Shown one piece after another: positions 13,795 to 21,519 of a DNA stretch of 21,812 nt (its first letter is position 1; the number at the start of each line of letters is the position of its first letter). The DNA comes from Piscirickettsiaceae bacterium (lineage in GTDB: Bacteria > Pseudomonadota > Gammaproteobacteria > Thiomicrospirales > Thiomicrospiraceae): NCBI GenBank assembly GCA_027019045.1, contig JALUXI010000036.1, positions 1 to 21,812 of the forward strand, in the 5' to 3' direction. The notes under the pieces were generated by a model that worked only from the letters and a program-made list of their open reading frames with translations, was not told the DNA's origin and ran no database searches. Position numbers and translations under genes: made by a program.

Positions 13795-14997
13795 TTAGGC
13801 TAAAAAGATATTTCCATCTTTATCCACTCGGATGGGGATAGGTGCCAGTTCGTCTCCCATACAGGGGCCATCTATGCAGTAGCCATCTTCCACTTGGAAA
13901 TAGGCATCATGCACGGAGCATTTCATGGTTTTATCGAAGGGATTCACATCAACTTTATAGGCTTCGTTTAGGGGGACATCTTGGTGAGGGCAGTTGTTTT
14001 CATAGGCTTTGACTTCCTCTTCATATTTGATGAGGATAATGCCGCCACGAAAATCGTTGTGAGGAACCACAAGCGTTTTGGCACTGCTGAGCTGTTTGAT
14101 ATTGGCGAGTGGGTGCTCTTCTTCAAGGGGGGTGAGTAGGTTATCTAAACCGGATTGTTGGCATTTTCGAGCAGCGAGATCACTGGCTTGTTTAATGGCT
14201 TCTGGGAGTGAGTGTTTTTTTAGAAGGGCATCAATTAAGCCTGCGTTAAAGGTATCGCCTGCACCCAGTGTATCCACAGGATGGGTAATGATATGTGCGG
14301 GCTGGTGTTGAATCTCACTATTAGGGGCGCAATACCAAACCCCTTGCGTTCCCCAAGTACAGATAAGCGTCGCGTGGGGAAGTTGAGGTTTCATCGTTTC
14401 TAGCAAGGCGTGACCATCCGTAAACCCTTTTTCTTTTGCATAGTGGTGAGAGAAGATAATGAGGTTGGTCTGAGGGAGTAGGGATTCTATCCCAGGTCTT
14501 GCTTTTTCCACTTCAATGCTAATCGGTTGGTGGGTGAGAAAGGTTTTTGCGATATTGAGCATTCCTTTTAGGTTCTCAATATTTCGTGCTTCAAAATGAA
14601 GCCAGTCATAGTCTTCTATTTCGATTTTGGCAAAGTGTTCAAAGTTTAATTCAGGCAGGTCGCGGTAATGCACAATGGTGCGATGTCCATACTGAGCCTC
14701 TAGTGTAATATAGGAAGTTGGCGTGCGTCCTTGGATAAAGCGTTGGAGGTGTTGAGTCTCAATTTGATGTTGTTTCAATCCACTCAAGAGCTGTTTGGCT
14801 TCTTGATCACCACCGATAGTTGCACAGATGGCGGCTTCATGCCCCAGCTGATTGAGTACATAGAGCGAATTGGCGACATTGCCACCGACTTGTACGGCTC
14901 TTTTGGATGCTCTTAGTTCTTCATCTTCATTTGGGGTGTGGGGGACACTTAGAATAATATCTAAAACAACATTTCCTATACCTAAAATTTTTGCCAT
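13795..14997 (-). CDS. Ketohexokinase-like PfkB sugar kinase fused to a Rieske [2Fe-2S] domain
   Basis: The start at 14997 (MAKILGIGNVVLDI) has AGAGGA 7 bases upstream; an upstream in-frame ATG at 15033 adds 12 unsupported residues. The 400-residue product has two parts in one uninterrupted frame. Residues 1-295 are a PfkB-family kinase closest in motif pattern to ketohexokinase: VGGNVANSLYVL, HFEARN, ISIEVEKARPG, and DTLGAGDTFNAG (242-253) with catalytic Asp248. Residues about 315-400 are a Rieske domain with the complete ligand set, Cys336/His338 in NNCPHQD and Cys360/His363 in CSVHDAYF, followed by DGYCIDGPCMGDEL as in small Rieske ferredoxins. The kinase substrate and the redox role are unknown; the pairing is unusual. 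It is first in a run with rluA. Confidence 0.85.
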   Translation of the reverse strand: MAKILGIGNVVLDIILSVPHTPNEDEELRASKRAVQVGGNVANSLYVLNQLGHEAAICATIGGDQEAKQLLSGLKQHQIETQHLQRFIQGRTPTSYITLEAQYGHRTIVHYRDLPELNFEHFAKIEIEDYDWLHFEARNIENLKGMLNIAKTFLTHQPISIEVEKARPGIESLLPQTNLIIFSHHYAKEKGFTDGHALLETMKPQLPHATLICTWGTQGVWYCAPNSEIQHQPAHIITHPVDTLGAGDTFNAGLIDALLKKHSLPEAIKQASDLAARKCQQSGLDNLLTPLEEEHPLANIKQLSSAKTLVVPHNDFRGGIILIKYEEEVKAYENNCPHQDVPLNEAYKVDVNPFDKTMKCSVHDAYFQVEDGYCIDGPCMGDELAPIPIRVDKDGNIFLA

Positions 14998-15237
14998 GTG
15001 CTTTCCTCTCTTTGAATGGCCGAATTCTATCATATCTGTCTTAAAAGTGGCTCAAGTGCTCATGTTGACAAGGGAAGGTCGCACCGGTGAATAAAATAGC
15101 TGGGAATTGGGGATTTAGAATATGAGTTTAATGTTGATAAAATAATTTGATTTCTATAATGATGTTGTAACTATTTGAAAAATATAAGATAAGTGTTTTT
15201 TTATGAGAGGGGTAATAGAAATTATGACAGAAGTGTA

Positions 15238-15260
15238 ATATCCACAGAAGCTGTGGATAA
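15238..15260. promoter_or_regulatory. Palindrome containing a perfect DnaA box
   Basis: TATCCACAG (15239-15247) and CTGTGGATA (15251-15259) are a perfect 9-bp inverted repeat with a 3-base spacer. The right half contains TGTGGATAA (15252-15260), the exact complement of the DnaA consensus TTATCCACA; the left half, ATATCCACA (15238-15246), matches 8 of 9. Binding by DnaA is inferred; one perfect 9-mer in a window this size could be chance. Confidence 0.4.
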
Positions 15261-15361
15261 CTTTGTGTGTAAAAAAAAATTCACTTCTCTAAATCCTTTA
15301 AAAATGTACAAACAGTTTAAGTTGCTTATTTTTTAGACAATACTTCATCTTGACATTTGAG

Positions 15362-15396
15362 TTTTTATCCGTGTAGCCATCTCGTGTAAAGCTCTC
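15362..15396 (+). repeat. Solo copy of the right end of element A
   Basis: These 35 bases match 4177-4211 at 34 of 35 positions (TTTTTATCCGTGTAGCCA, one change, CTCGTGTAAAGCTCTC). No inverted partner or core was found within the intergenic region, so it is a solitary terminus. It lies 190 bases upstream of fnr in the same orientation relative to the next gene as the copy upstream of the CbiM-like gene. Confidence 0.85.
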
Positions 15397-15586
15397 CATG
15401 TAAGACTCTTAGCTCAATTTATCTCACCTCAAATAGAAATTGGGGACTTCTATGTTTCGTTTTAGGTACAATGAAGTGGAAAGATATATGAGTAAGACGA
15501 CATGCCATTATTTGTTTATTCGCTGTGAGCTTGTGCCTCGTGCGCAAAGCACTCACTGTTTTGTGTATTTCATCTAAAAAGGTAAC

Positions 15587-16363
15587 ATGAAAGGTATTAT
15601 GACAGTTATACAGAGAAACTTTAATCCGTCTTGTTCAAGTTGTGGGCTGCAGGGCATTTGCTTTCCGATGGGGTTGGAGCATTCAGATATTATGCGATTG
15701 GATCAAATTGTCAATCATAAGCCTAGATTGGAAAAAGGTGAGCAATTGTATTGTGCGCATGATCCTTTTTGTTCGGTTTATGCAATTCGTTCTGGAATGT
15801 TGAAACTGTATTCAAATCAGGAGGATGGTATAGAGGTCATTCATGGGTTTTATTTTTCGGGCGATGTAGTCGGATTTGATGGAATTGAGAGTGGTGAGTA
15901 TCAATTGAATGTGGAGGCGATAGAGCCTTCAACTTTGTGTGAAATCCCTTATGAGCAGCTTCAGTTACTATCGGTAAACATCCCAAACTTAAGTATGCAT
16001 CTTTATCGTGTATTGGGTAAAAAGATGAATGACAGCTATTATCAAGCGCAGTTGTTGGCGATCAAGTCAGCTGAACAACGGTTAGCCAATTTTCTTTACT
16101 ATACGGTAGATCGTATTCGCTCAAGGGGGTTTGATGAGTTTGAGTTTCATTTGCCTATTCTACATCGTGAGGTGGCAAATTATATTGGTCTAACGCCTGA
16201 AACGGTTTCTCGTCTACTGACAAAATTTCATAATCAAGGCATTGTGACTTGGAAGAAAAGACGGGTTGTGCTGCATGATAAGGATGCGTTAAGAACTTTG
16301 GCAGGAATTCCTAATGTGGTTGATTTCAAATGTAAGTTAGGGGAGTGCCGATTAAACTTTTGA
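15587..16363 (+). CDS. fnr: FNR-type oxygen-sensing transcription regulator
   Basis: FNR carries an oxygen-labile [4Fe-4S] cluster and, when oxygen is absent, activates or represses genes at TTGATNNNNATCAA sites. The 258-residue protein keeps the N-terminal cysteine cluster C16-x2-C19-x5-C25 (PSCSSCGLQGICFP) and the fourth ligand Cys118 in TLCEIPYEQL, aligned with E. coli Cys122. The CRP-like barrel includes YAIRSGMLKLY and SGDVVGFDGI. The helix-turn-helix VANYIGLTPETVSRLLTKF (about 196-214) has the Glu-x2-Ser-Arg recognition set (E205, S208, R209) of FNR proteins. The C terminus has an unusual tail with two more cysteines (FKCKLGECRLNF). Both ATG 15587 and ATG 15599 have AAAGG upstream; the first is kept. 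The gene is probably monocistronic. Confidence 0.92.
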   Translation: MKGIMTVIQRNFNPSCSSCGLQGICFPMGLEHSDIMRLDQIVNHKPRLEKGEQLYCAHDPFCSVYAIRSGMLKLYSNQEDGIEVIHGFYFSGDVVGFDGIESGEYQLNVEAIEPSTLCEIPYEQLQLLSVNIPNLSMHLYRVLGKKMNDSYYQAQLLAIKSAEQRLANFLYYTVDRIRSRGFDEFEFHLPILHREVANYIGLTPETVSRLLTKFHNQGIVTWKKRRVVLHDKDALRTLAGIPNVVDFKCKLGECRLNF

Positions 16364-16489
16364 ACTTGAGAGGGGCTTTAGTCAGCATTTTTATAAAAAT
16401 TGATTCAGCTCAATTATACTTTGTTTGAAAAATGATTTAATAGGGATGCGTGATGGGTATCGTTCCGATATTTCATAATGTAGCCCGTT

Positions 16490-16542
16490 AGCCCACTGTT
16501 TTGGTGAATGTTTAAGTCTTCATCAATCAGGGGGCTTTTTTT
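16490..16542 (+). terminator. Rho-independent terminator downstream of fnr, or end of a small RNA
   Basis: An inner stem TTGGTGAA (16501-16508) with TTCATCAA (16519-16526) and an outer stem AGCCC (16490-16494) with GGGCT (16532-16536) stack across a small internal loop and are followed by seven T. It lies about 125 bases after the fnr stop, far for a simple terminator, so an independent short transcript ending here is possible. Confidence 0.55.
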
Positions 16543-16564
16543 ATGTATTTTTTATCTTTAAATA

Positions 16565-16593
16565 TTCCCATTTTTTTATAATTAAGGTATAGT
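16565..16593 (+). promoter_or_regulatory. Predicted sigma-70 promoter of pal
   Basis: TTCCCA (16565-16570) and TATAGT (16588-16593) are separated by exactly 17 bases. A perfect TATAAT also occurs at 16577-16582 but lacks a fitting -35. The start would be near 16600, about 34 bases before the pal ATG. Confidence 0.45.
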
Positions 16594-16633
16594 TATCGAA
16601 AAATTTTCAATCTCAAAGCATGGAGAGAGGGTT

Positions 16634-17194
16634 ATGTCAATTAAGCATTTATTTTTTACAGCATTTTTAGCCATCGGTTTGGTGGGGTGTTCTTCGACAC
16701 CGACGAATGATCAATCTGCAACAGGTTCAGAGCAGACCGCTTCAAAAGAGGCAAAAGGGGCGACGACGGCAGGTGCATCAACCGAAGGTACCCAGTCAGC
16801 GGAAGATTTGGCGGCACAAAAAGCAGACGCAGAAGCAAAAGTTAAGCAGTTGGCTGATGCGGCGTTAGGGAAAATGGTACATTTTGATTTTGATAAATCA
16901 GAAATCAAACCTGATTATTATCCTGTTATTAAGGCGGAAGCAGATTATTTGGCAGCAGTCCCTTCAATGACAGTCACGGTTGAAGGCCACTGTGATGAGC
17001 GTGGGACGCGTGAGTATAACTTGGCATTAGGTGAACGCCGTGCGAATGCGGTCAAAATGGCTTTGATTGCTCAGGGGATTGATCCATCGCGTATTACGAC
17101 CATTAGTTATGGTGAAGAGCGTCCTTTAGATCCTCGTCACAATGAAGAAGCTTGGGCAAAAAACCGTCGCGCTGAGTTTAAGTTTCATCAATAA
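16634..17194 (+). CDS. pal: Peptidoglycan-associated lipoprotein Pal (OmpA-like domain)
   Basis: Pal anchors the outer membrane to peptidoglycan as part of the Tol-Pal system. The 186-residue protein has a lipoprotein signal ending in the lipobox LVGC (Cys19), a Ser/Thr/Ala/Glu-rich linker (20-75), and an OmpA-like domain (about 80-186) with MVHFDFDKSEIKPDYYPVI and the peptidoglycan-binding GHCDERGTREYNLALGERRANAV, which is the Pal-specific form, then ISYGEERPLDP and NRRAEF. GGAGAGAGGG before the ATG is a strong ribosome binding site. Usually pal follows tolB; here it stands alone between fnr and pepN with its own promoter and terminator, so it may be a relocated or second copy. Confidence 0.88.
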   Translation: MSIKHLFFTAFLAIGLVGCSSTPTNDQSATGSEQTASKEAKGATTAGASTEGTQSAEDLAAQKADAEAKVKQLADAALGKMVHFDFDKSEIKPDYYPVIKAEADYLAAVPSMTVTVEGHCDERGTREYNLALGERRANAVKMALIAQGIDPSRITTISYGEERPLDPRHNEEAWAKNRRAEFKFHQ

Positions 17195-17216
17195 TTGAAG
17201 CTTTAAGTCCCTATAA

Positions 17217-17245
17217 AAAGCCTTTCTTTAAGAAAGGCTTTTTTG
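17217..17245 (+). terminator. Rho-independent terminator of pal
   Basis: AAAGCCTTTC (17217-17226) and GAAAGGCTTT (17232-17241) form a perfect 10-bp stem with a 5-base loop, followed by a T-run. It starts 23 bases after the pal stop. Confidence 0.92.
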
Positions 17246-17309
17246 TTTTAGGGGGCTTTGTTATACAGAACGCCTTCTATCCAAGACACTATTATCAAAA
17301 GAGAAAATT

Positions 17310-20006
17310 ATGCTTGCCGTTAATCACTCACCCTCCTCTGTTCAAGTTCATCATTTAAAAGATTATCAGCCACCTCAATTTAATATAGAAGAGGTCTTTT
17401 TAACTTTTGAGCTTTCTCCACATGAGACGCGAGTGACGAATCGTATGAGAATCAGTCGGATAGTCGCGTCAGATGCACCTTTGGTTTTAGATGGTGAAGG
17501 CTTAACACTGGTTCAGGTATCCATTAATGGCAAAGTGCTGGATGAAGCGCATTATCAGTTAGCTAAAAATAGCTTGCAGTTACCTGTTGCGATTGACGAC
17601 ACAACAACTTTCGAAGTAGAGGTGGTGACGGAAATTAGTCCAGCGAACAATACAGCGCTGGAAGGTCTTTATCTGAGTAGCGGCAACTATTGTACGCAGT
17701 GTGAAGCTGAAAGCTTCCGCAAGATCACCTACTACTTGGATCGTCCAGATGTGATGAGTTACTTTACCACAAAAATCATTGCCCCGAAATCTGAGGCGAA
17801 GGTTTTGTTGTCTAATGGCAACTTGATTGAGGTGGGCGAGCTAGAAGATGGACGGCATTATGCGGTTTGGGAAGATCCTTTTAAAAAACCGTGTTATCTG
17901 TTTGCATTGGTGGCTGGGAATCTAGATTCAATTGAGGATCACTTTATTACTCAAGATGGACGCAAGGTTGCGCTGAAAATTTATGTTGAGCCGCATAATA
18001 TTGATAAGTGTGACCATGCGATGGCCTCTCTGAAGCAAGCGATGGCGTGGGATGAACGGCGTTTTGGGCTAATTTATGATTTAGATATCTACATGATTGT
18101 CGCCGTTGATGACTTTAATATGGGGGCGATGGAAAATAAGGGATTGAATATTTTCAACTCCAAATATGTCTTGGCCAAGCCTGAGACGGCGACTGATACC
18201 GATTATGAAGGTATTGAGGCGGTGATAGGGCATGAATATTTTCATAACTGGACAGGAAACCGGGTCACTTGTCGAGATTGGTTTCAGTTGACGCTGAAAG
18301 AAGGGCTGACGGTTTTTCGTGATCAAGCGTTTACGGCGGATATGTTGTCACCTGCGGTTAAACGCATCGAAGATGTCAAGCGGCTACGCACTTATCAATT
18401 CCCAGAAGATGCAGGTCCGATGGCGCACCCAATTCAGCCTCAGTCTTATATTGAGATGAACAATTTTTACACGGTCACGGTGTATGAGAAGGGAGCGGAG
18501 GTCGTTCGTCTTTATCACACCCTTTTGGGAGAGGTCGGATTTCGTGCGGGTATGGATCTTTACTTTGAGCGCCATGATGGACAAGCGGTGACGGTTGAAG
18601 ATTTTCGAAATGCCATGGCTGATGCCAATGATGTGGACTTGAGTCAAATGCATCACTGGTATATTCAAGCAGGCACGCCTGTGGTAAAAGTGAAAAGTTT
18701 TTATGATGCTGATGACAAGCGACTAACCTTGGAGTGCAGTCAGTGGTTGAAGGGAAAACAGGCGCATAAACCTTTTTTAATTCCCTTTAAGGCTGGGGTG
18801 CTGAGTGCGACAGGTGAGCCACAGTTTATTGAGAGCAGGGATTCTGAAATATTTGACGAAACGGCTACTACGGCCTTGTTTGAGATGACAAAGCTGAATC
18901 AAGTTTTTGTTTTGGAAAATATAGAGACACCTGATGGTTCACGCCCGATTCCGGTTTTATTGCGTAACTTCTCGGCACCTATCATTTTAGAGTATGACTA
19001 TACTGAAGTAGAGCTCAGCGTCATTGCACAAAATGATGAAGATGCCTTTATGCGTTGGGAAGCGATTCAGCAGCTGGCTTTGAGTGCTTTAAAAACCAAT
19101 ATTGCAGAATTTCAACAAGGACACCCTTTTGTTTTGAATGAAACTTATGCAGAGGCGTTTCAAACTCTATTGGAAGAGGGATTGGGTGCGGTAGCAGATG
19201 AGGGGCATTCAGATTTGGCACTCATTGCATTGGCATTGATGTTACCTGACCTAACCTATATTGGTGAGCAGTATGAGCAGGTGGATATTGAGGCGATTTA
19301 CCATAGCCACCGAGCTATGCAGATTGCACTGGCTGAGTGCTACCAGCCTCAGTTGACACAGCTTTATCTGGCGTTGAATGGTGATGAAACCTATGCGTAT
19401 GATAAAGCACAAATTGCACGCAGGATGTTGAAAAATATCTGTTTGCATTACCTTAGTTTGCTGGAACAAGTGCCAGAAAGTGCTAAGCTACTGATGGCTC
19501 AATATCAACGCCAGCAAAATATGACCGATGTACTGGCAGCCTTAGAAGCTTTGAGTCATACACCACTTCCTGAAAGAGAAGAGGCACTTGAAGACTTTTA
19601 TCAGCGTTGGCATCATGACCCTTTAGTGTTGGACAAATGGTTTGCGTTACAAGCAGGCTCACACCATGAACATGCATTGGCGCATGTTGAGGCGTTGATT
19701 CATCATCCCGATTTTACCTATACCAATCCTAATCGGGTACGAAGTGTGCTAGGGGTATTTGGTCGTTCAAACTTGATGGGGTTCCATCGAGCAGATGGCA
19801 AAGGGTATGATTTCTTAAAACAGCAAGTATTAAAGTTAGATGAAATCAACCCTCAAATTGCTGCTCGAATTGTTAGCCCCTTTACACAGTGGCAGCGCTA
19901 TGATGAAGTACGACAGCAGCAGATGAGAAAGGCGTTAGAAGAGATGCTTGCACAACCTAATTTATCTAAGGATCTTTATGAGGTGGTTAGTAGAAGCTTG
20001 GGATAA
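17310..20006 (+). CDS. pepN: Aminopeptidase N (M1 family zinc metallopeptidase)
   Basis: PepN is the main broad-specificity aminopeptidase of the cytoplasm, releasing N-terminal residues from peptides. The 898 residues (E. coli 870) have the M1 N-terminal beta domain, the substrate-binding GAMEN motif at 272-276, the zinc site HEYFH at 308-312 with the distant Glu331 (HExxH-x18-E, in FQLTLKEGLTVF), then the long C-terminal helical domain ending with FTQWQRYDEVRQQQMRKALEEML. No signal peptide is seen. AAGAG upstream supports the ATG. The last 29 bases overlap the start of the next gene, whose ribosome binding site lies inside pepN. Confidence 0.96.
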   Translation: MLAVNHSPSSVQVHHLKDYQPPQFNIEEVFLTFELSPHETRVTNRMRISRIVASDAPLVLDGEGLTLVQVSINGKVLDEAHYQLAKNSLQLPVAIDDTTTFEVEVVTEISPANNTALEGLYLSSGNYCTQCEAESFRKITYYLDRPDVMSYFTTKIIAPKSEAKVLLSNGNLIEVGELEDGRHYAVWEDPFKKPCYLFALVAGNLDSIEDHFITQDGRKVALKIYVEPHNIDKCDHAMASLKQAMAWDERRFGLIYDLDIYMIVAVDDFNMGAMENKGLNIFNSKYVLAKPETATDTDYEGIEAVIGHEYFHNWTGNRVTCRDWFQLTLKEGLTVFRDQAFTADMLSPAVKRIEDVKRLRTYQFPEDAGPMAHPIQPQSYIEMNNFYTVTVYEKGAEVVRLYHTLLGEVGFRAGMDLYFERHDGQAVTVEDFRNAMADANDVDLSQMHHWYIQAGTPVVKVKSFYDADDKRLTLECSQWLKGKQAHKPFLIPFKAGVLSATGEPQFIESRDSEIFDETATTALFEMTKLNQVFVLENIETPDGSRPIPVLLRNFSAPIILEYDYTEVELSVIAQNDEDAFMRWEAIQQLALSALKTNIAEFQQGHPFVLNETYAEAFQTLLEEGLGAVADEGHSDLALIALALMLPDLTYIGEQYEQVDIEAIYHSHRAMQIALAECYQPQLTQLYLALNGDETYAYDKAQIARRMLKNICLHYLSLLEQVPESAKLLMAQYQRQQNMTDVLAALEALSHTPLPEREEALEDFYQRWHHDPLVLDKWFALQAGSHHEHALAHVEALIHHPDFTYTNPNRVRSVLGVFGRSNLMGFHRADGKGYDFLKQQVLKLDEINPQIAARIVSPFTQWQRYDEVRQQQMRKALEEMLAQPNLSKDLYEVVSRSLG

Positions 20007-21519
20007 AAGGGGGTGGCAAAATTTTTGCAGAGACCTGGCAAAAATTGCCGCCTTTAGGCGGCAATTTCAGAGAGCAGGACTGGGAATTCTAGGCTTTTTT
20101 TTGATTTTTCCCATCAATAGTTTTGCTAAAACGCCTCTCGCAACGGAGACTTCATCTAATGCGCAGCAGCTACATAAGTTAGATGCAGAGATTACTTTGT
20201 TAAAAGCAGAGTTGGCTCGCCAAAGAGGTGATGTTGAGGGTGTGAGACAACGACTCTCTCAAGTGGATATCGATGTTTTATCCCCGTCAGAAAAAGTCCG
20301 ATTTAAGGCATTGCAGGCATATTTGATGGTCAAACAGTCTGCCTTAGATCCTCAATCAAGTTCTATCCCTCCTTCTCCGACTTTTCAATGTGATCCTTCC
20401 CAAGCATTGGCTATCTTGCCACTTTCTGGCCCCTATGCTCCTATGGGGAATGCGGTGTATCAAGGTTTACAGGCAGGGCGTTCATCAACTTTGCCCGTCA
20501 TAGACAGCGCTTTGTTTTCAAGTGCTAAAGAGTTATGGGCGTTAGTCACGCTTTATCATCCGCACTGTATTTTGGGGCCTTTAACCCCCAAGTGGAGTTT
20601 AGCGATAAGTCGTCTGGATGCAAATATTCCATTATTAAGTTTTAATGCACATATTGATAACAAGCCATTTATTCGTAGTTTAGCGCCCAATAAACAGGAT
20701 CGTTTATTATTTCTGAATCTATTTTTACGCTCATTACAGACTCGCAGAGTTGGCGTAATTTATCAATCAAATAAACCAGCTAGCCATTATGCATTATGGC
20801 GAGCATCGTTGCCGACAGGCTTTCGTGTGATGCAGTCAGCCCCTATTCAAGCGGAAGGAGTGGATCAAGCTTTTGCTCAGCTTTTGCATACTACCCATTC
20901 ATTAGGGCGTATCCACTGGTTACAAAAAATATTAGGTCACGCTTTAATCTATCAAGTCTATGCCCGCAAGGACTTAGATACCGTGGTGATGTTTTCAAGT
21001 GTTGAGCAAGCTATTCAGGGTCATCCACTTCTTTCCTATTATCATTTAGATGATCGTAATCTGGTTTGGATGCCAGAGATTCTACCAAGTCAAAGTCAAT
21101 GGCAGCAAAATTTACCGATTTGGCAGCAAACCTATGCGATATTGCCTAGTTACTTTCATTGGGATGAGCAGGAAGAATTACAAAAAACAAGAAGTAAAGG
21201 TAAAGTTGGCACCTTTTATGCTTTGGGTAAATCAGCAGTGAAGTTATTGGAAAATCTCCACCAAGAAGCAGTCGAGCAAGGTCAAATACACCTTCCAAAA
21301 CTTTTTCAAACACCTATAGGGAAAGTGTGGGTGAACCAACAGGGTATTTTTAAATTGCTACCTCAAATCGTTTGGTTGAATGAAGGGGCTGTTAGTCAGA
21401 TGGAGATCACCCCAATGTTGCAACTTTTAATGGAAAGCAAAACGCCTCGACAGCATAAAGAACGCTTAAAGCCGACAGGATCGGAAGAGGTGATAAGGAA
21501 AGGGAGCGTCCATGAGTGA
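19978..21519 (+). CDS. LpoA/LppC-like periplasmic protein, non-lipidated
   Basis: The start at 19978 is preferred because AAGGA lies 5 bases before it, although an in-frame ATG exists at 19948. The 513-residue product has an unusually long basic n-region (1-33), a hydrophobic segment (about 34-48, LGILGFFLIFPI) and a likely cleavage after NSFA. The mature protein has a helical stretch (60-95) and from about 143 a type-1 periplasmic-binding-protein fold opening with ALAILPLSGPYAPMGNAVYQG, the LppC/LpoA C-domain pattern. LpoA activates the peptidoglycan synthase PBP1A. Unlike E. coli LpoA it has no lipobox Cys and is about 165 residues shorter, so the TPR part is reduced. The N-terminal codons cover a strong hairpin and a dispersed 18-mer. 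It overlaps the next gene by 8 bases. Confidence 0.65.
   Translation: MRWLVEAWDKRGWQNFCRDLAKIAAFRRQFQRAGLGILGFFLIFPINSFAKTPLATETSSNAQQLHKLDAEITLLKAELARQRGDVEGVRQRLSQVDIDVLSPSEKVRFKALQAYLMVKQSALDPQSSSIPPSPTFQCDPSQALAILPLSGPYAPMGNAVYQGLQAGRSSTLPVIDSALFSSAKELWALVTLYHPHCILGPLTPKWSLAISRLDANIPLLSFNAHIDNKPFIRSLAPNKQDRLLFLNLFLRSLQTRRVGVIYQSNKPASHYALWRASLPTGFRVMQSAPIQAEGVDQAFAQLLHTTHSLGRIHWLQKILGHALIYQVYARKDLDTVVMFSSVEQAIQGHPLLSYYHLDDRNLVWMPEILPSQSQWQQNLPIWQQTYAILPSYFHWDEQEELQKTRSKGKVGTFYALGKSAVKLLENLHQEAVEQGQIHLPKLFQTPIGKVWVNQQGIFKLLPQIVWLNEGAVSQMEITPMLQLLMESKTPRQHKERLKPTGSEEVIRKGSVHE
20042..20067 (+). terminator. Strong hairpin just after pepN, within the lpoA-like start region
   Basis: AAATTGCCGCC (20042-20052) and GGCGGCAATTT (20057-20067) form a perfect 11-bp stem with a 4-base loop, 35 bases past the pepN stop. 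The T-run after it is short, so termination would be partial at best. It falls inside the predicted N terminus (KIAAFRRQF) of the next gene. Confidence 0.5.
20075..20092 (+). repeat. Dispersed 18-mer, exact copy of the arm at 2711-2728
   Basis: CAGGACTGGGAATTCTAG here is identical to the reverse complement of 2711-2728; extending to AGGC, it matches the other arm (2746-2765) at 19 of 20. It is translated as AGLGIL at the start of the signal peptide of the lpoA-like gene. Confidence 0.8.

Larger units (their letters stand above)
14998..15586. other. AT-rich divergent intergenic region between the kinase-Rieske gene and fnr
   Basis: About 590 bases with no credible gene. It contains a TATGAT (-10-like, minus strand) near 15035 that could serve the kinase gene, a DnaA-box-like palindrome (15238-15260), another 8-of-9 DnaA-box match TGTTGATAA (15132-15140), and the solo element A end (15362-15396). 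A TTGACA at 15353-15358 sits just before that repeat but has no good -10 partner; TACAAT at 15467-15472 is a possible fnr -10 without a convincing -35. No clear FNR site (TTGATNNNNATCAA) was seen; TTGATTTCTATAAT near 15147 is only a half-match. Confidence 0.5.

Noticed and set aside
15034..15586. Chromosome replication origin suggested by DnaA-box matches
   Set aside because: Only one perfect box, no AT-rich 13-mers recognised, and none of the genes that usually border oriC.
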